A stretch of 64,000 nucleotides of DNA, from positions 16,945,077 through 17,009,076 of the forward strand of contig CM043946.1 of assembly GCA_014529385.2 (NCBI GenBank). The letters are read 5' to 3'. Position 1 is the stretch's first letter. Each line of letters begins with the position of its first letter. Below are positions 32,106 to 42,652 of the stretch, piece by piece. The DNA comes from Adiantum capillus-veneris (Eukaryota > Streptophyta > Polypodiopsida > Polypodiales > Pteridaceae). Both the position numbers and the translations under genes were made by a program. The notes beneath the pieces were generated by a model. The model saw only the letters and a list, made by a program, of their open reading frames with translations. It had not been told where the DNA came from and did no database searches.

Positions 32106-34033
32106 GAGAGGCGGAAGTGAAAAAATAGACCCGGTGGCCTCTACACCAAGACTATGCACAATGGCCTCATCATGGGGAATACACAATAGGGGCACCACCT
32201 AGCAAGATATGCGACTAGGACGCATACATATACACAATGAAGCATGCATGGAAAACAATTTCAAGATCCACGCCCAAATGTGGAATGGGGTGGTCGGAGA
32301 ATAAGGTGAGAGGAGTGGTGAGTGAGTGAGAACGGGCTCGCTACGCGTGCATGTAGTAAGGAAGATAACGAGGTCAGGGATACATGCAAGTATGCTCACT
32401 TCTCATACAAAAGGTGGCGAATCCGCACACCTTAAGATGGAAGTAGCAAGATGATAGGAATATGAGAGGGAGAGAGAGTGTGTGTGTGTGGTGGCGAATC
32501 CGCACACCTTAACATAAGCACACAAAAAATGGCAAGGAACAAGCATATACCATACTCACAATGAGATGTATCCAAAGCGACACAAAGTATGGCACCAAGA
32601 TGGAGTGTGTTGATTGCTTGCAAAAGATGAATACAATAGGTAGCGTATGGCAGGAAAATGAGAAGGGAACAAGATCGTAGGAGGCATAATGGAGAGATGG
32701 GAGTTGATGGCGAGGAATATCATGAGTGTGTCCACCCTTCTTCTTCTTCTTGAAATTGTGACTTCAACCCTTAATTACAAGTGGTGTGGAGGTGTGGTGC
32801 TCATCTTTTGTGCATGGTGATGGTGATGATGATGGTGTTGTGATTATGTGATTAGGTTTCATGCTACAAGCATGTAGCACAAGAGTGTGTATGGATAGGT
32901 GTGTGTGTGTGTGTGTTCTCTCTCCCCAAGTGAGCTCTCATGGCCTCCTTATATAGGGAAGGAGGGAAGGATTTAGAAATATTTCTATTTGAGGTGAGTG
33001 TCCCACTTTGGTGACTAGGAAAATGGGGTGCATGTGACTGTGGCTCCCATCTTGTCTCCTCATTATTTAAAATACCAGAGTCAATAGAGAGAGAAAAAGA
33101 GAGAATGTGGGTAGGATGTAGAGGATAGGAAATATTTACAATAGTCTAGCTTTGGATAGACATAAGCTTATTAGGGAGAGAAGAGAGAGGTAAGAAAATT
33201 ATAAAAGAGGTTGTCGAAGGTGGATATTTGTTAATGAGGATGGATCCTCCAAAAATGGTGATAGAATTACTCTAGACTAGCCAAGACCTCATTAAAAGAG
33301 CCTTGTCTCTTGTAATCATGCTTGAAGACTTGTAGAACCATAGCCATTCTAGAAGGAAGAAAAGTGGGGATGGCCTGTGTCACCATTACACGAGAAAACT
33401 GGGGTCCACTACAAAAATCATATCTCCGTGTTCATAACTCCAAAAATTCTGAAAAAAATTGAGCTAAAAGTTGAGATCACGAGCTACATCTTTCATGTTG
33501 AACGCTCCTTCAGATTCAGGGTTCTTCTTTACTTAAAAAATTCAGCCAAATAATGTATTATTTGTGGCTGCAAAAGTCTTTTGGTGGTCCCCTTTGAGTG
33601 GACTTCTCTCTTGCCTTCAAGTGTAAGCTCCTTCATGTGTATGAAAACATGACCTAGAGTGTTGAAAAGATTGTCAATCATCTAGATGGAGGTATTATTG
33701 AAATTTGAAAGTGGGGTTGACGTTTGAAAATGAAAACTAGTGAATAAAATATTTGGTAGAGTGGAATAATATATATACATGAAAAAAATATATTAGAAAA
33801 TACTAGAATATATATATATTTAATATTTAAGGTCAAAAGAGAGATCAACAAAGAAAGTTTACTTATTTATGCTACATCGTGATTGATTAGCATAAGTCTT
33901 ATTTATTTAATAAAGGCTAAAACGTTTGTGAAAAAGGGAAGAAAAAATCAAAAGTAACTTATATAATAGGAAATATTTTTGGTAAAAGAGAAAAAAATAT
34001 GGGGGGGTTCCCATGCATGGAAAAGCATGCCTC
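32106..34033. mobile_element. 1.9 kb noncoding insertion, solo-LTR-like
   Basis: The insertion interrupts Copia2-a coding sequence between the codons matching Copia2-b about 45303 and 45307. AAAGT is duplicated on both sides (32101-32105 and 34034-34038). It begins TGAGAGGCGG and ends GCATGCCTC. No coding frame is supported. It has a CCTTATATAGG TATA-like motif near 32947, two copies of GGTGGCGAATCCGCACACC (about 32413 and 32490) and an AT-rich end. The size, TG start and 5 bp duplication suggest a solo LTR with a damaged CA end, but no second copy is in the window to prove it. Confidence 0.6.
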
Positions 34034-35040
34034 AAAGTGTACCGACCTTTTCTCCCTTGGAAACCACCAAATATCCCTTTGAGATCTTCCACTGTTTGTT
34101 TCCGAATGCAATGTTGTTACCTTCATCGTCCAATTGTCCTGTAGAGATCAAATTTTTCCGAAGAGAAGGAACATGCCTAACATCTTTAAGCTTCCATTCA
34201 TTTCCGTTAGCAATTTTGACAAAAACTGTACCTTTGCCAACAATCTAACAAGCTTCATCATCTCCCAAGTATACATACCCAAAATTACCTTTGGTGTAAT
34301 CTTGGAAATGTTGCTTGTGTGGTGTCGCATGGAATGAAGCCCATAATCTACTATCCAGAAATTAGACACATTGTCTAATGAGAGAATTAGAGCATCTTGC
34401 TCTACTTTACCTACCACATTGGCCTCCGATGTTGGCATGTTTTCTTGAGACTCAATCTCCTTATTCTTCTTGGACCAGCAATCCTTATTGACGTGGCCCT
34501 TCTTGCCGCAGTTCCAACATTCAAGAACTGACTTTGTGCGTGACTTGCTCTGTCTTGAGCAATCACAACCCTTTTGGTTTTTGAACCTCTCCTTAGGCCT
34601 TCCTCTTGTTTCCATTGATAGTGCATCACTTGATGATTCTCCTGTGCTTCTCCTTCGCATTTCCTCGCTTAGGAGAACACCCACAACATCATCAAACTTA
34701 AGAGGACTTGTGCCAGAGATAGAATTACTTACAACCATCACAAGGCTGTCCCAACTATCCGGTAGATATGATAGTATAAGGAGAGCTCGCACTTCATCAT
34801 CGAAATTGATTTTCACCGATCAAAGTTGACTTATGTTTGTGTTAAAGTCATTTAGGTGTTCTGTAACTGAACCATTCTCTGCCATCTTTAGATTGAGCAA
34901 GTGCTTCATAAGAAATACCTTATTGGATGCCGATGGTTTCTCGTAGAAGTCGTCAAGTGACTTCATCAAGTCCTCTGTGGTCTTCATCTTCGAAACATTG
35001 AAGGCCATCGTTGACTCCAACCTTACCTCTTTTTAGTGCT
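34034..35040 (-). pseudogene. Copia2-a capsid, nucleocapsid and protease (broken)
   Basis: 34820-35020 carries the capsid (DDFYEKPSASNKVFLMKHL). 34148-34816 continues it with ILSYLPDSWDSLVM and then CWNCGKKGHVNKDC, an intact CCHC knuckle. The protease site reads WIVDYGLH: the serine is replaced and one base is lost directly after, so the frame shifts at the active site. The gag N-terminus is absent; homology to Copia2-b fades at about 35040. Confidence 0.85.
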
Positions 35041-35435
35041 GCCCAACACTTTAAAGTGGTCCAGTATCACTTTTAAGAGATGGTGCACCATATCAGCATA
35101 ACTATGTAGTGATGTAACCATGGTTTTTGCCCAACTTTAAAGGGTGCTGTAGGTGCACCACTTGAACACAGCCTATCAGTGGTGTTGTACCCATAAAAAG
35201 TGGGGTTCACCCACTTGATATTTACTAGTGGTGTGCACACTACTTTTTCCTAATAAAGAAACACTTTAATTGAATCCATGGGGGAAATACCTGCATCTAA
35301 CCTGCTGAACATTTTGCTTCTTAGGTGTACCCTTGGGGGACTCGGAAGTTCTTTTTGTAGCATGCATGTGCAAATATTCAGAAATTTTACAAGACATAAA
35401 ACCAATTTTAGAAATGCATGCATGATGCATCTAAC

Positions 35436-35530
35436 CTGTTTTGATAGGCGACTCCTGCGTAGAGCTATTTCCCTTCCTAGGTGTACCCTTGTCAGAGTCT
35501 GAAGGTCCTTTTGTAGCCTGGTTCTTCATC
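35436..35530 (-). pseudogene. Exon-like unit 1 with possible start codon
   Basis: On the minus strand, TTTTTTCAG precedes GATGAAG, a good acceptor. The frame MKNQATKGPSDSDKGTPRKG runs 31 codons to AAAACAG before GTTAGATGCA, a good donor. The protein is Lys/Ser/Thr-rich and unidentified. Confidence 0.35.
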
Positions 35531-35784
35531 CTGAAAAAATCACAAATGCCACATAGATACAAGATCAATAGTTAAATGCATTCATGCTTGAACCTGCATT
35601 ATGAATTCGTATAAGCATGCACACACAGTTGATAAAATCTGCATTCATGCTTCAAGCTGCTTGATGCATTTTTATAAAGCATTCACAAGGGTGATCAATT
35701 AGATGTGCACAATGCATATACATTCCAAAAATAAATTCTAAACTTACACATGCATCATTATTAGTTACATTCCATGATTATCTT

Positions 35785-35881
35785 CCCACCCAACAGAGGG
35801 CAGACCATATCGCCAGGGGTTGAACCTGGGTCCTTACGCACCCACTCATTCACTTTAACCACTAGGCCAAGCCCCCTTTGG
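35785..35881 (-). repeat. tRNA-derived SINE (short)
   Basis: On the minus strand this reads as a tRNA-like pol III head: an A box TGGCCTAGTGG (35859-35869) and a B box GGTTCAACCCC (35816-35826) 33 bases apart. TTATCTT is duplicated on both sides (35778-35784 and 35882-35888). The layout resembles the plant Au-SINE type. It is about 97 bp, so it is truncated or a short family member. Confidence 0.75.
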
Positions 35882-36624
35882 TTATCTTGCCACACATTCA
35901 GAGACAAGCATACAGCTCTTCTACATTTGCATGAAGCATGTTAAAACATGGATCAATGCTACCTGGAAATGCTGCATAGGAAAACCAGCCACATTCAAAT
36001 TCAACCAACATTCGAGATAGAATGCTTCAATCTACATGATGACACATACATGTTGCTGCTGCAGGGAATTTTTACAGAAGTTGATGACCAGCCCACCAAA
36101 AAGTACTCCTCCTGAATTTGCTTACTGTTGTTGTGATGTTGCTGCTTCTTGCTTCGGCTAGCAGAGAAACGCAAAGGAGGGAGAAAAGAGGGAATCAGAA
36201 ACCTGAATGACGCTGGTGAGACAGAGAGAGGGAGGAGGAACGAGCGAGACAGAGTGGGAGGGATGAGACTCGAGAGAATATTTGCATTAAGTGCTTGAAC
36301 GTACCTTGAGGTGATCATTAATGAGTAAGTGCTTTCACTTAGTACACGTCAAATTTTAGCCCTTTTTTTCCATGAATTTTGAATTTAATCCCACTCTTTC
36401 AAACGCCTAAACCACCCATTTTCTCAACCCCAAAAACCATATAATATATAGTGGCAAAAGCGGTCCACCTATACATGCTTTCACCCTTATAGTGTCCAAA
36501 AATGGGATTTCCACAAATGAGAGCAAAAATAAATCCATTGCTGATTTTCCACCACCTACAAACTATAAAGGAGTTCAAAGGTTCATGAGCCAGGTGGTGT
36601 ATTTTAAACTTTGTCGAGATAGCT

Positions 36625-37680
36625 TGTCCTTTGTACAAGCTTCTTATTGAGTTCCACTGGACCGCGGAGTGTAACGATGCTTATGAGTCATTGAAAAAGA
36701 CCTTGACAAGAGCTCCCATTCTATGAGTTCCCGATTGGAATGTAATTTTCCTGCATGAAAACTTTTTATTGGGTGTGTTCTAGCTCAACCAGGAAAACAC
36801 AAATTGGACTACCCCATTAGCTTTGCAAGTCATCAAATTGAATGATGCTAAGAGAAACTACACCACTACAGAGCGGGAAGGTTTAGCTATGATTTATGCA
36901 GTAATAAAGAAATTTCTCTACTACCTTCTTGCCAACAAGTTTGTTTCTATGTGGATCATCAAGCTATGTTGTATGTAGTAAATAAACCTTGTTTCACGAG
37001 AAGAATTACATAATGGTTGTTAATTTTTCTTGACTTTGATTTTACCATCGTGGTGACCAAGTAAAAGACATGTCATGGTGGATCATTTGTCTCGCATACC
37101 CAATGGTGAATCCCCCACTAGATTCGATGATGAATTGCTCGATACTTCCCTATTTCTAGTCGAGACCATGTCTGAATGGAGTGAGAAGATTGTGAACTTT
37201 CTAGTGAATGGTTTTCCACCCAAAGAGCTTCGTAAGGATATAGCTCAAAAATTGTTAAAAGAATGTGAACCTTATTCTCTAATTGCAGCAACTCTCTACA
37301 AACTAGGGAAGGACGATATTCTTAGACAATGTGCTCGTAAGTATGAGTATTTATACATACTGCAAGAAGCCCACATGGGTATAGCCGGAGGACATTTCTA
37401 AGGGAACCAACTGTTAGAAAGGTGTTTCAATCATACTACTGGTGGCCTACCTTATTCAAGGATGCATCCCTTTTTGCAAAAGGATGTGATGAATGCCAAG
37501 GTTACAAGATCACACAACGAACGGATAAGATGCCCTTACGTCCTATTAAAGTGACTCAACCATTTGAAAAATGGGGTTAAGACTTTGTAGGCCCAATTAG
37601 TTTGGCATCTCGTGACACTCAATCTCGATATATTATCGTTGCCACTGACTATGTGACAAAGTGGGCAGAAGCCACAAGGT
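36625..37680 (+). pseudogene. GypsyH RNase H and integrase N-terminal half
   Basis: GypsyH resumes here. The sequence begins in the RT-RNase H connection (FHWTAECNDAYESLKK, RAPIL) and has the RNase H block NDAKRNYTTTEREGLAM. It then has DHLSRIPNGE and the integrase zinc domain (HMGIAGGHF, later CDECQ). The first part of the catalytic core is WG-stop-DFVGPI and VATDYVTKWAEATR. Many stops and frameshifts occur, the longest open run being 37075-37401. The core is cut at about 37680, before the second catalytic Asp. The RT palm with its Y-x-D-D box is not present anywhere in the window for this element. Confidence 0.8.
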
Positions 37681-39214
37681 GACATGCAGGGCTTATATAT
37701 TGTGATGGAATTTAACTTGAGAGTAGCGAAAATTAATGAGAGTACTTTTGAGATTACATTGTGAGCATAGCGGGTGAACATAATTGAAGATAGAAACATA
37801 ATCATAGCAATTAAAAACTTGGCATGAGCAATACTTTTGCAAGAGAGATAATTTAGACAACATGACAACAATTGAGGACCAGATTTATGTGGAGCTGGTC
37901 CCCCCTCCAATAGGCATTTGTATTATGATTTCCCCATTAAGAGAGACTTGTTAAAATACAATCTTTGTGTTCCTTGTGACCTAGGTGATGCAATGAAGAT
38001 GGAAAGCTTCATGCATCACAAGCATAACATAAACTTTGAAGAAAGCTTAAACTATTCAAAGACTCAGTCCCAAGACCTCAAACACCTTCGAAGGTGGAGA
38101 GAGCTAGCAGGGAATGAGGATAGGGAAGAGGAAGAAGAAACATTCATAGGAGAAAGAATTAGTCCCTCACTTATCATCACTCTTCTTACTAGCATACATA
38201 GTAGCATAGTAATGAAGATGGAGAAGATGGAAAGCTTAAGCATTGAAGCATGGCTCTTGGTTGATTTGCACTCCATAGCCAAGAGTGTTGGTGTAGGCTC
38301 TCAACCTCTACTTGCTTGGAGAAGGATAGGGAGCTCTTGCACTTCGCACAATGAACAATGAGAATGTATGTGGGAGAGTATTACCCTTAAGCAACCCCCT
38401 ATCTTTCTTTGGTTGACCCCCCCTTGTAGCTTATGCTTGAAACTCATTGGACCCCTCTATGCCTAGCCAATCACAAGCAGGAGGCATTACAAGCAACAAG
38501 GGTAGCCTTTGGACAAGTGTCCCCCTTTCCCATTTGAGAGAGAGGACTTGAAAAATTCAAAGACAATTAATTAAATCTCCTAAATTATCATTGCAACCCT
38601 TGGGTGGCCAACCAATAGGCTTCAGGCACACCATGAGGGCAACATGAGGAGAACTTGACAAGTGTCCCTTTTGCTTTCTTTGTACCAAGCATACCTTGTG
38701 TGAGCGTGTGGGTGTTCTCTCTCATCCCCCCTTCTTGTAGGGCTTGCCCCTCCTTGTAGATATTTAATCTTGACTTTTTGACACCTCAAGCCCCTCAAGC
38801 TTAGGCCCAGTTCCCACCACAAGCTTGGCCCTTAAGCACTTCAATCTTGGGTTGGGTTCTCACCTCAAATACATCCCTAGCATCTCAAGCATGGCAAGCA
38901 CCTCAAGCATCTCAATCATCAAGCACCTCAAGCACCTTAAGCTTGGTCCGGGTTCCCACCTCAAGCTCAGCCCTAGCTTACCTAAGGTCAAAGGACTTTT
39001 ACACTAATTATTGGAGGTCTTCAATGAAGCTAACCCTAAGATCTTAGGCTCCATTGGTTAGCCTTTCTCTTTGATAGACCATCTCTCATTTGGGTCCCTT
39101 TACCATTGGCCCCTTGTTGAGATAGATCTATAAGCACATGTTTATATCTTAACCCTTGGGTCCCTTTTATTCTCCCACATTAAGTGATCAATTTAATATA
39201 AGAAAATCATTTGG
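37681..39214. other. Unidentified segment replacing the middle of GypsyH integrase
   Basis: About 1.5 kb separates VTKWAEATR from LYKERQLAVKN, where roughly 130 codons of integrase would be expected. I find no LTR pair, duplication or known domain. At 38787-38977 there are three imperfect copies of a block reading CTTGGnnnnGGTTCCCACCTCAAG, with further AAGCACCTCAAGC repetition. A 147-codon open frame (37918-38361) has no recognisable features. Confidence 0.4.
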
Positions 39215-40062
39215 GTTGGTTAGATATTAGATTTTATGACATATATCCTTGAGAGATTATACAAAGAAAGGCAATTAGCTGTGAAAAATGCAATTGTGGA
39301 GTAAGATAGGAGAAACAAATGGTTTGATCGTCATCTTAAGAACAAGGATATCAATGTTGGTGATAAATTCCTTATGTATGGAGTGCAAAACGAGAAGAAA
39401 AAGTTGAAACATGCCGGAAAAGGACCATATAGAGTATTTGAGATCATCCCACAAGGTACCATTCATGTGGAGACTCTAGATGGTTTGAAACCATTGGATT
39501 CCTCAATGGGAGTAAATTTAAAATATATTATGATGCTTTAATCCAAGAGGAGCTACGTGCCATCCATCAAAAAAAGGTAGCCAAGGCACAAGTAGAATTC
39601 AAGAAGATACAACGATAACAACATATAAGACTCCAACGAGAGGCCAACCTTGGAGTCACACATGCATTTCACGTTGAAACAAAGGATGATTGGTTGGACT
39701 CTGACACACCGCTATGATACCCTATTGAGCTAAATAACGCCTATGGGAAAGTGTTATATAATGCCTTATTGGACATGGGTGCTAAGTATAATCTGCTATC
39801 ATATGGAGTGTGGTGTTGGTTAGGAAATCCATCCCTATCTATGAGTATTATCCAAGTCAAGGGTGTCAACAAGAAAAAAACCACGATTTTTGGTATTTGG
39901 CACACTTCTGTCAGTTATAACGGGGCTGTAGCTCAAGACTTTTTGGTCATGCCTACTATAACTATGGAGGGTAATCTAAACCTAGGATGCACGTGGATGA
40001 TAGCCACCAAATGCACTATTGATTGGGGGATTGGGAGTGTCACATCGCAGAAACCAACTCTT
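39215..40062 (+). pseudogene. GypsyH integrase C-terminus fused to a second retropepsin-like domain
   Basis: The first part is the integrase tail (LYKERQLAVKNAIVE, VGDKFLMYGV) and the GPY/F module (AGKGPYRVFEIIPQG). After a frameshift near 39495 the frame continues through LNGSKFKIYYDAL and a Lys/Gln-rich linker with a TAA at 39616-39618. It then enters ALLDMGAKYNLLS, a retropepsin-like active site (D-M-G), followed by AQDFLVMP and LGCTWMIATKCTIDW, the spacing expected of a protease body. The same element already has a protease at 20425. The frame runs directly into the Copia2-b insertion and resumes at 48753. Confidence 0.6.
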
Positions 40063-40651
40063 TGTTAAGTATGGAGCCTGATTTACCCCTTGTATTTTTT
40101 TGTATTAAAAATGCACATTTGTAAGGCCCCCATTATGAGGAGAATCCATCACGCGTGAAGAAAAGTCACTCATCGGAAAACAAAATCACTTGCCGAAAAC
40201 CAAAAATTTCACGGCCAGTCTCGAGCAAAGCTCAAGACTAGCTTCGCCGGAATATTATGACCGGACGGTTGTCGAAAAGTGGTCAAAAAAAGGCCGATAG
40301 TTTGGTCGGTGGCCGGTGGCCGATTTCAAAGGAGGACTTGTCTTCTCAAGGGCGGCCACACATGGGCAGATTGGAGGATACAATTTGGACTTATCTACAC
40401 ATGGATGGCTACACATGGTTGCCTCTCAAGAAAGAGGGCAACCCTTTTGGCCTATAAAAGGAGGCCATTTCTACACACATTTCACAATGTGAAGTTAATG
40501 CAACAAGGTGGTGAGAGTGAAGCAAGGTGGGAGCTCTATTAAGGGTATAATCCCTTTGTAACTTACTTCTTGTTTGAAGTACTAAATCCATTAAGTGGCC
40601 GCTCTTTCATGGATGTAGCCCACGTTGGGTGAACCATGTACATCGTGTGTA

Positions 40652-40716
<65 letters not shown>

Positions 40717-40808
40717 CTACTCTATAATCTCTTGTGTGTGTGAAAATTATCTCTCTCCATTAAGTAATTTACTCAATTAACTACTTAGCTACGTCATATT
40801 TCCTAACA
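40063..40808 (+). repeat. Copia2-b 5' LTR
   Basis: This 746 bp LTR runs from TGTTAAGTATGG to TTTCCTAACA. It holds a (TC)29 tract at 40655-40712. CCTATAAAAGG near 40451 is a good TATA box for the LTR promoter. Confidence 0.92.
40655..40712. repeat. (TC)29 microsatellite in Copia2-b 5' LTR
   Basis: A long pure TC run. The matching position of the 3' LTR (about 48649-48659) has only about five units, so the tract expanded in one LTR or collapsed in the other after insertion. Confidence 0.95.
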
Positions 40809-40810
40809 AC

Positions 40811-40822
40811 TGGTATCAGAGC
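40811..40822 (+). promoter_or_regulatory. Copia2-b primer-binding site, tRNA-iMet
   Basis: A perfect TGGTATCAGAGC two bases after the 5' LTR. Confidence 0.92.
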
Positions 40823-40872
40823 AAGGTTTTCTCGTAGCTAAATTATCTCAAGGAAAGGATTCGTTGAATTGA

Positions 40873-41056
40873 GTGGGAGTAATAGTGGAGGAAGGGAAGC
40901 TCAATATTGATAAGTTCAACGGCAAAAACTACCAACATTGGAAGATGCAGATTGAAGACTATCTCTACCAGAAGAACCTCTATTTGCCACTAGGCAGTCT
41001 TGCAAAGAAGCCAGCAATGATGGCACATGAAGCATGGATTGTCCTTGATCGAAAGG
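40873..41056 (+). pseudogene. Copia2-b gag N-terminus
   Basis: The frame LNIDKFNGKNYQHWKMQIED with the following YLYQKNL is a classic Copia gag N-terminal domain. Its original ATG appears lost: the open frame starts after a TGA, and GTG is the only near-cognate start. Copia1-d interrupts it at 41057 within AWIVLDRKA, and it resumes at 44321. Confidence 0.85.
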
Positions 41057-41283
41057 TGTTACCATATACATGTGCTGGTGATATGTGTGAACACACTAGG
41101 ACTGCCGAGGTATTTTTTCCCTCTTTAGGAGGCTTTTTTGCCCGTGCATTGTATATATGCCCATCACTCTAGGTCTATCTATCTTTCCATTTCACACTAA
41201 GTAATACACTCTCTATTGTGTGCCTTGAGCTTACTTCATCTTCTCCAAGCTGTGTGCGTTTCTGTACAACCCTAATTCCAACA
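41057..41283 (+). repeat. Copia1-d 5' LTR
   Basis: This 227 bp LTR runs from TGTTACCATATACATG to CCAACA, with a GTATATATGCC TATA-like motif at about 41149. It is the reference form for this family in the plus orientation. Confidence 0.93.
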
Positions 41284-41285
41284 AT

Positions 41286-41297
41286 TCGTATCAGAGC
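41286..41297 (+). promoter_or_regulatory. Copia1-d primer-binding site, one mismatch
   Basis: TCGTATCAGAGC lies two bases after the LTR. It is the iMet site with one G to C change. Confidence 0.85.
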
Positions 41298-41586
41298 AGG
41301 TTGTGTCCTCCTGGGCTTAATCGTCGCCAGCTACTCCAGCACACGCCTGCTCACTTTCTCAGTGAGCTTTGGCGAGTGTTTGCAGGTCGACAAAAATTTC
41401 AAGACAGCTCGTAGAGCTTATTCTGTTCAAATTTTTTATTCGGGCTCATTTTAGCCTCCGTTTCCACTACAGGCATCATTACAGCACAAGTTATTTCATC
41501 ATTTTGTGCAAAGTATATGGTTTGTGTTGTTCCCACTCCATTTCTCCTCTTTTCGGGCAGTTTTCACATCAGGTGCCGCATTTACC

Positions 41587-42652
41587 ATGGCTAACAACAA
41601 CACAGATGTGTTCAAGATGTTGGCTGCTGAGAACAGGTTGGATGGGGACAATTACCCTATGTGGGTTTATATGATGCAACACGTTCTTGTGTCAAAGGGC
41701 GTCCGGAATATTGTGTAGGGCATTGATGTACGTCCTAGTTCTGAGAATGTAGGCGATGTTGAGGATGTTGCAGGTCTTGCTGCAAGGATTGCTGCTATTA
41801 GAGTTGTTTTGCCTACGGCAAAACAAGCTCATTTGGGATGTAAAGGATGCGCAAGCTCATGCATTGATTGTGTTGTCTATGAAGCACACCATTGTTCCTC
41901 ACATTCGTTCAACAAAATCTGCAAAACAGGCTTGGGATATTCTAGCAGGTCTCTATGCACTGCAATGAGGCTAAATTTCTTTGTTGCATAAAGATTTGGA
42001 GTTGAAGATTATGCATAAGGAAGATGATATGGACACTTTTCTTACTGGTATCAAGGATATCAATGAGCAACTTATTTCTGCAGGTGAAGTCATTTCAGAC
42101 AGTTCCCTTGTGCAGACTGTTCTTGATGCCTTACCAGATTCTTACGAGATTTTTGCTAGTACTTGGAGACTTATGACCCAAGGAAATTCAAAAGTTGTCA
42201 AGTTTGATGCATTATGCACATTGCTGTTACAAAAGTCACTTTCCAGAAAAATAGGACTAGATAGCGTGCAGTTGAACAGGATTTTATTTCTTCTCAAAGA
42301 AAGGGTGGTAACAGCAATGCAACCACTTCTTATGGTTCTGCTATGAGTGGCAAAACTTTTGTTTCCAATGCTTCTGCTGGCAGCACTTCATCTGGCAATT
42401 CTAGTGATAAGGGAAAAAAGAAGATGCGTTTCTAGTATTGTGAAGCTAATGATCACTTGATCAAGCAGTGTCCTAAGTTGAAGGCAAAAGAGGCTAAGAA
42501 GAAAGAGGGTTGGTTCCACTGCAAATGCTGGTTCCACTACAAATGCACCCATTGTTGAGTCTTCTGTAAAAGGAGACTGTAATGCTGATGTTGATGCAAA
42601 ATGGTCTTTTAGTGCAGAGTGCACTTACAATCCTGCTCTCCATGATGCATGC
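41587..42652 (+). pseudogene. Copia1-d gag and nucleocapsid (broken)
   Basis: Gag starts at the ATG 41587 (MANNNTDVFKM) and is stopped by a TAG at about 41716 (NIV then stop, where Copia1-a has a similar break). Capsid continues in other frames (41981-42346, DALPDSYEIFASTWRLM). The zinc knuckle region (about 42430) has its first cysteine codon destroyed, reading RF-stop-YCEANDH. Confidence 0.8.

Larger units (their letters stand above)
21291..35040 (-). mobile_element. Copia2-a: Ty1/Copia element, minus strand, 5' end missing
   Basis: The 3' LTR (21291-21442 plus 30143-30777) is split by TatG. Internal sequence follows on the minus strand: part of the integrase-RT linker, integrase, zinc domain, protease, nucleocapsid and capsid, up to about 35040. 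The RT-RNase H, the gag N-terminus, primer site and 5' LTR are absent. Identity rests on collinearity with Copia2-b (40063-48747). A 1.9 kb insertion (32106-34033) splits its coding region. Confidence 0.8.
35041..36625 (-). other. Gene-fragment-like segment with exon-like units, possibly captured host sequence
   Basis: This segment belongs to neither Copia2-a nor GypsyH. On the minus strand it looks like the 5' part of a spliced gene. A TATA-like motif (36439-36451) and a pyrimidine-rich 5' leader (about 36260-36130) are followed by two exon-like units (35436-35530 and about 35302-35368). Both units encode ATKxxSxSxKGTPxK and both end at an identical donor, CAG then GTTAGATGCA. I do not recognise the protein. 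A transposon that captured exons, or a degraded host locus, would fit. Confidence 0.4.

Noticed and set aside
35785-35881. Possible tRNA gene on the minus strand
   Set aside because: A and B boxes are present but no full cloverleaf or acceptor stem is seen, and a 7 bp target duplication flanks it, which fits a SINE.
36001-36318. Minus-strand 105-codon open frame rich in Ser, Leu and Pro
   Set aside because: It covers a pyrimidine-rich leader-like tract, has no domain, and overlaps what looks like a 5' untranslated region with a splice donor.
37918-38361. 147-codon plus-strand open frame
   Set aside because: No motif, and it lies in unidentified noncoding-looking sequence; the length alone is not enough.
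38787-38977. CRISPR-like spaced repeats (CTCAAGC units)
   Set aside because: The units are imperfect, irregularly spaced and in a plant genome context; this is degenerate tandem repetition.
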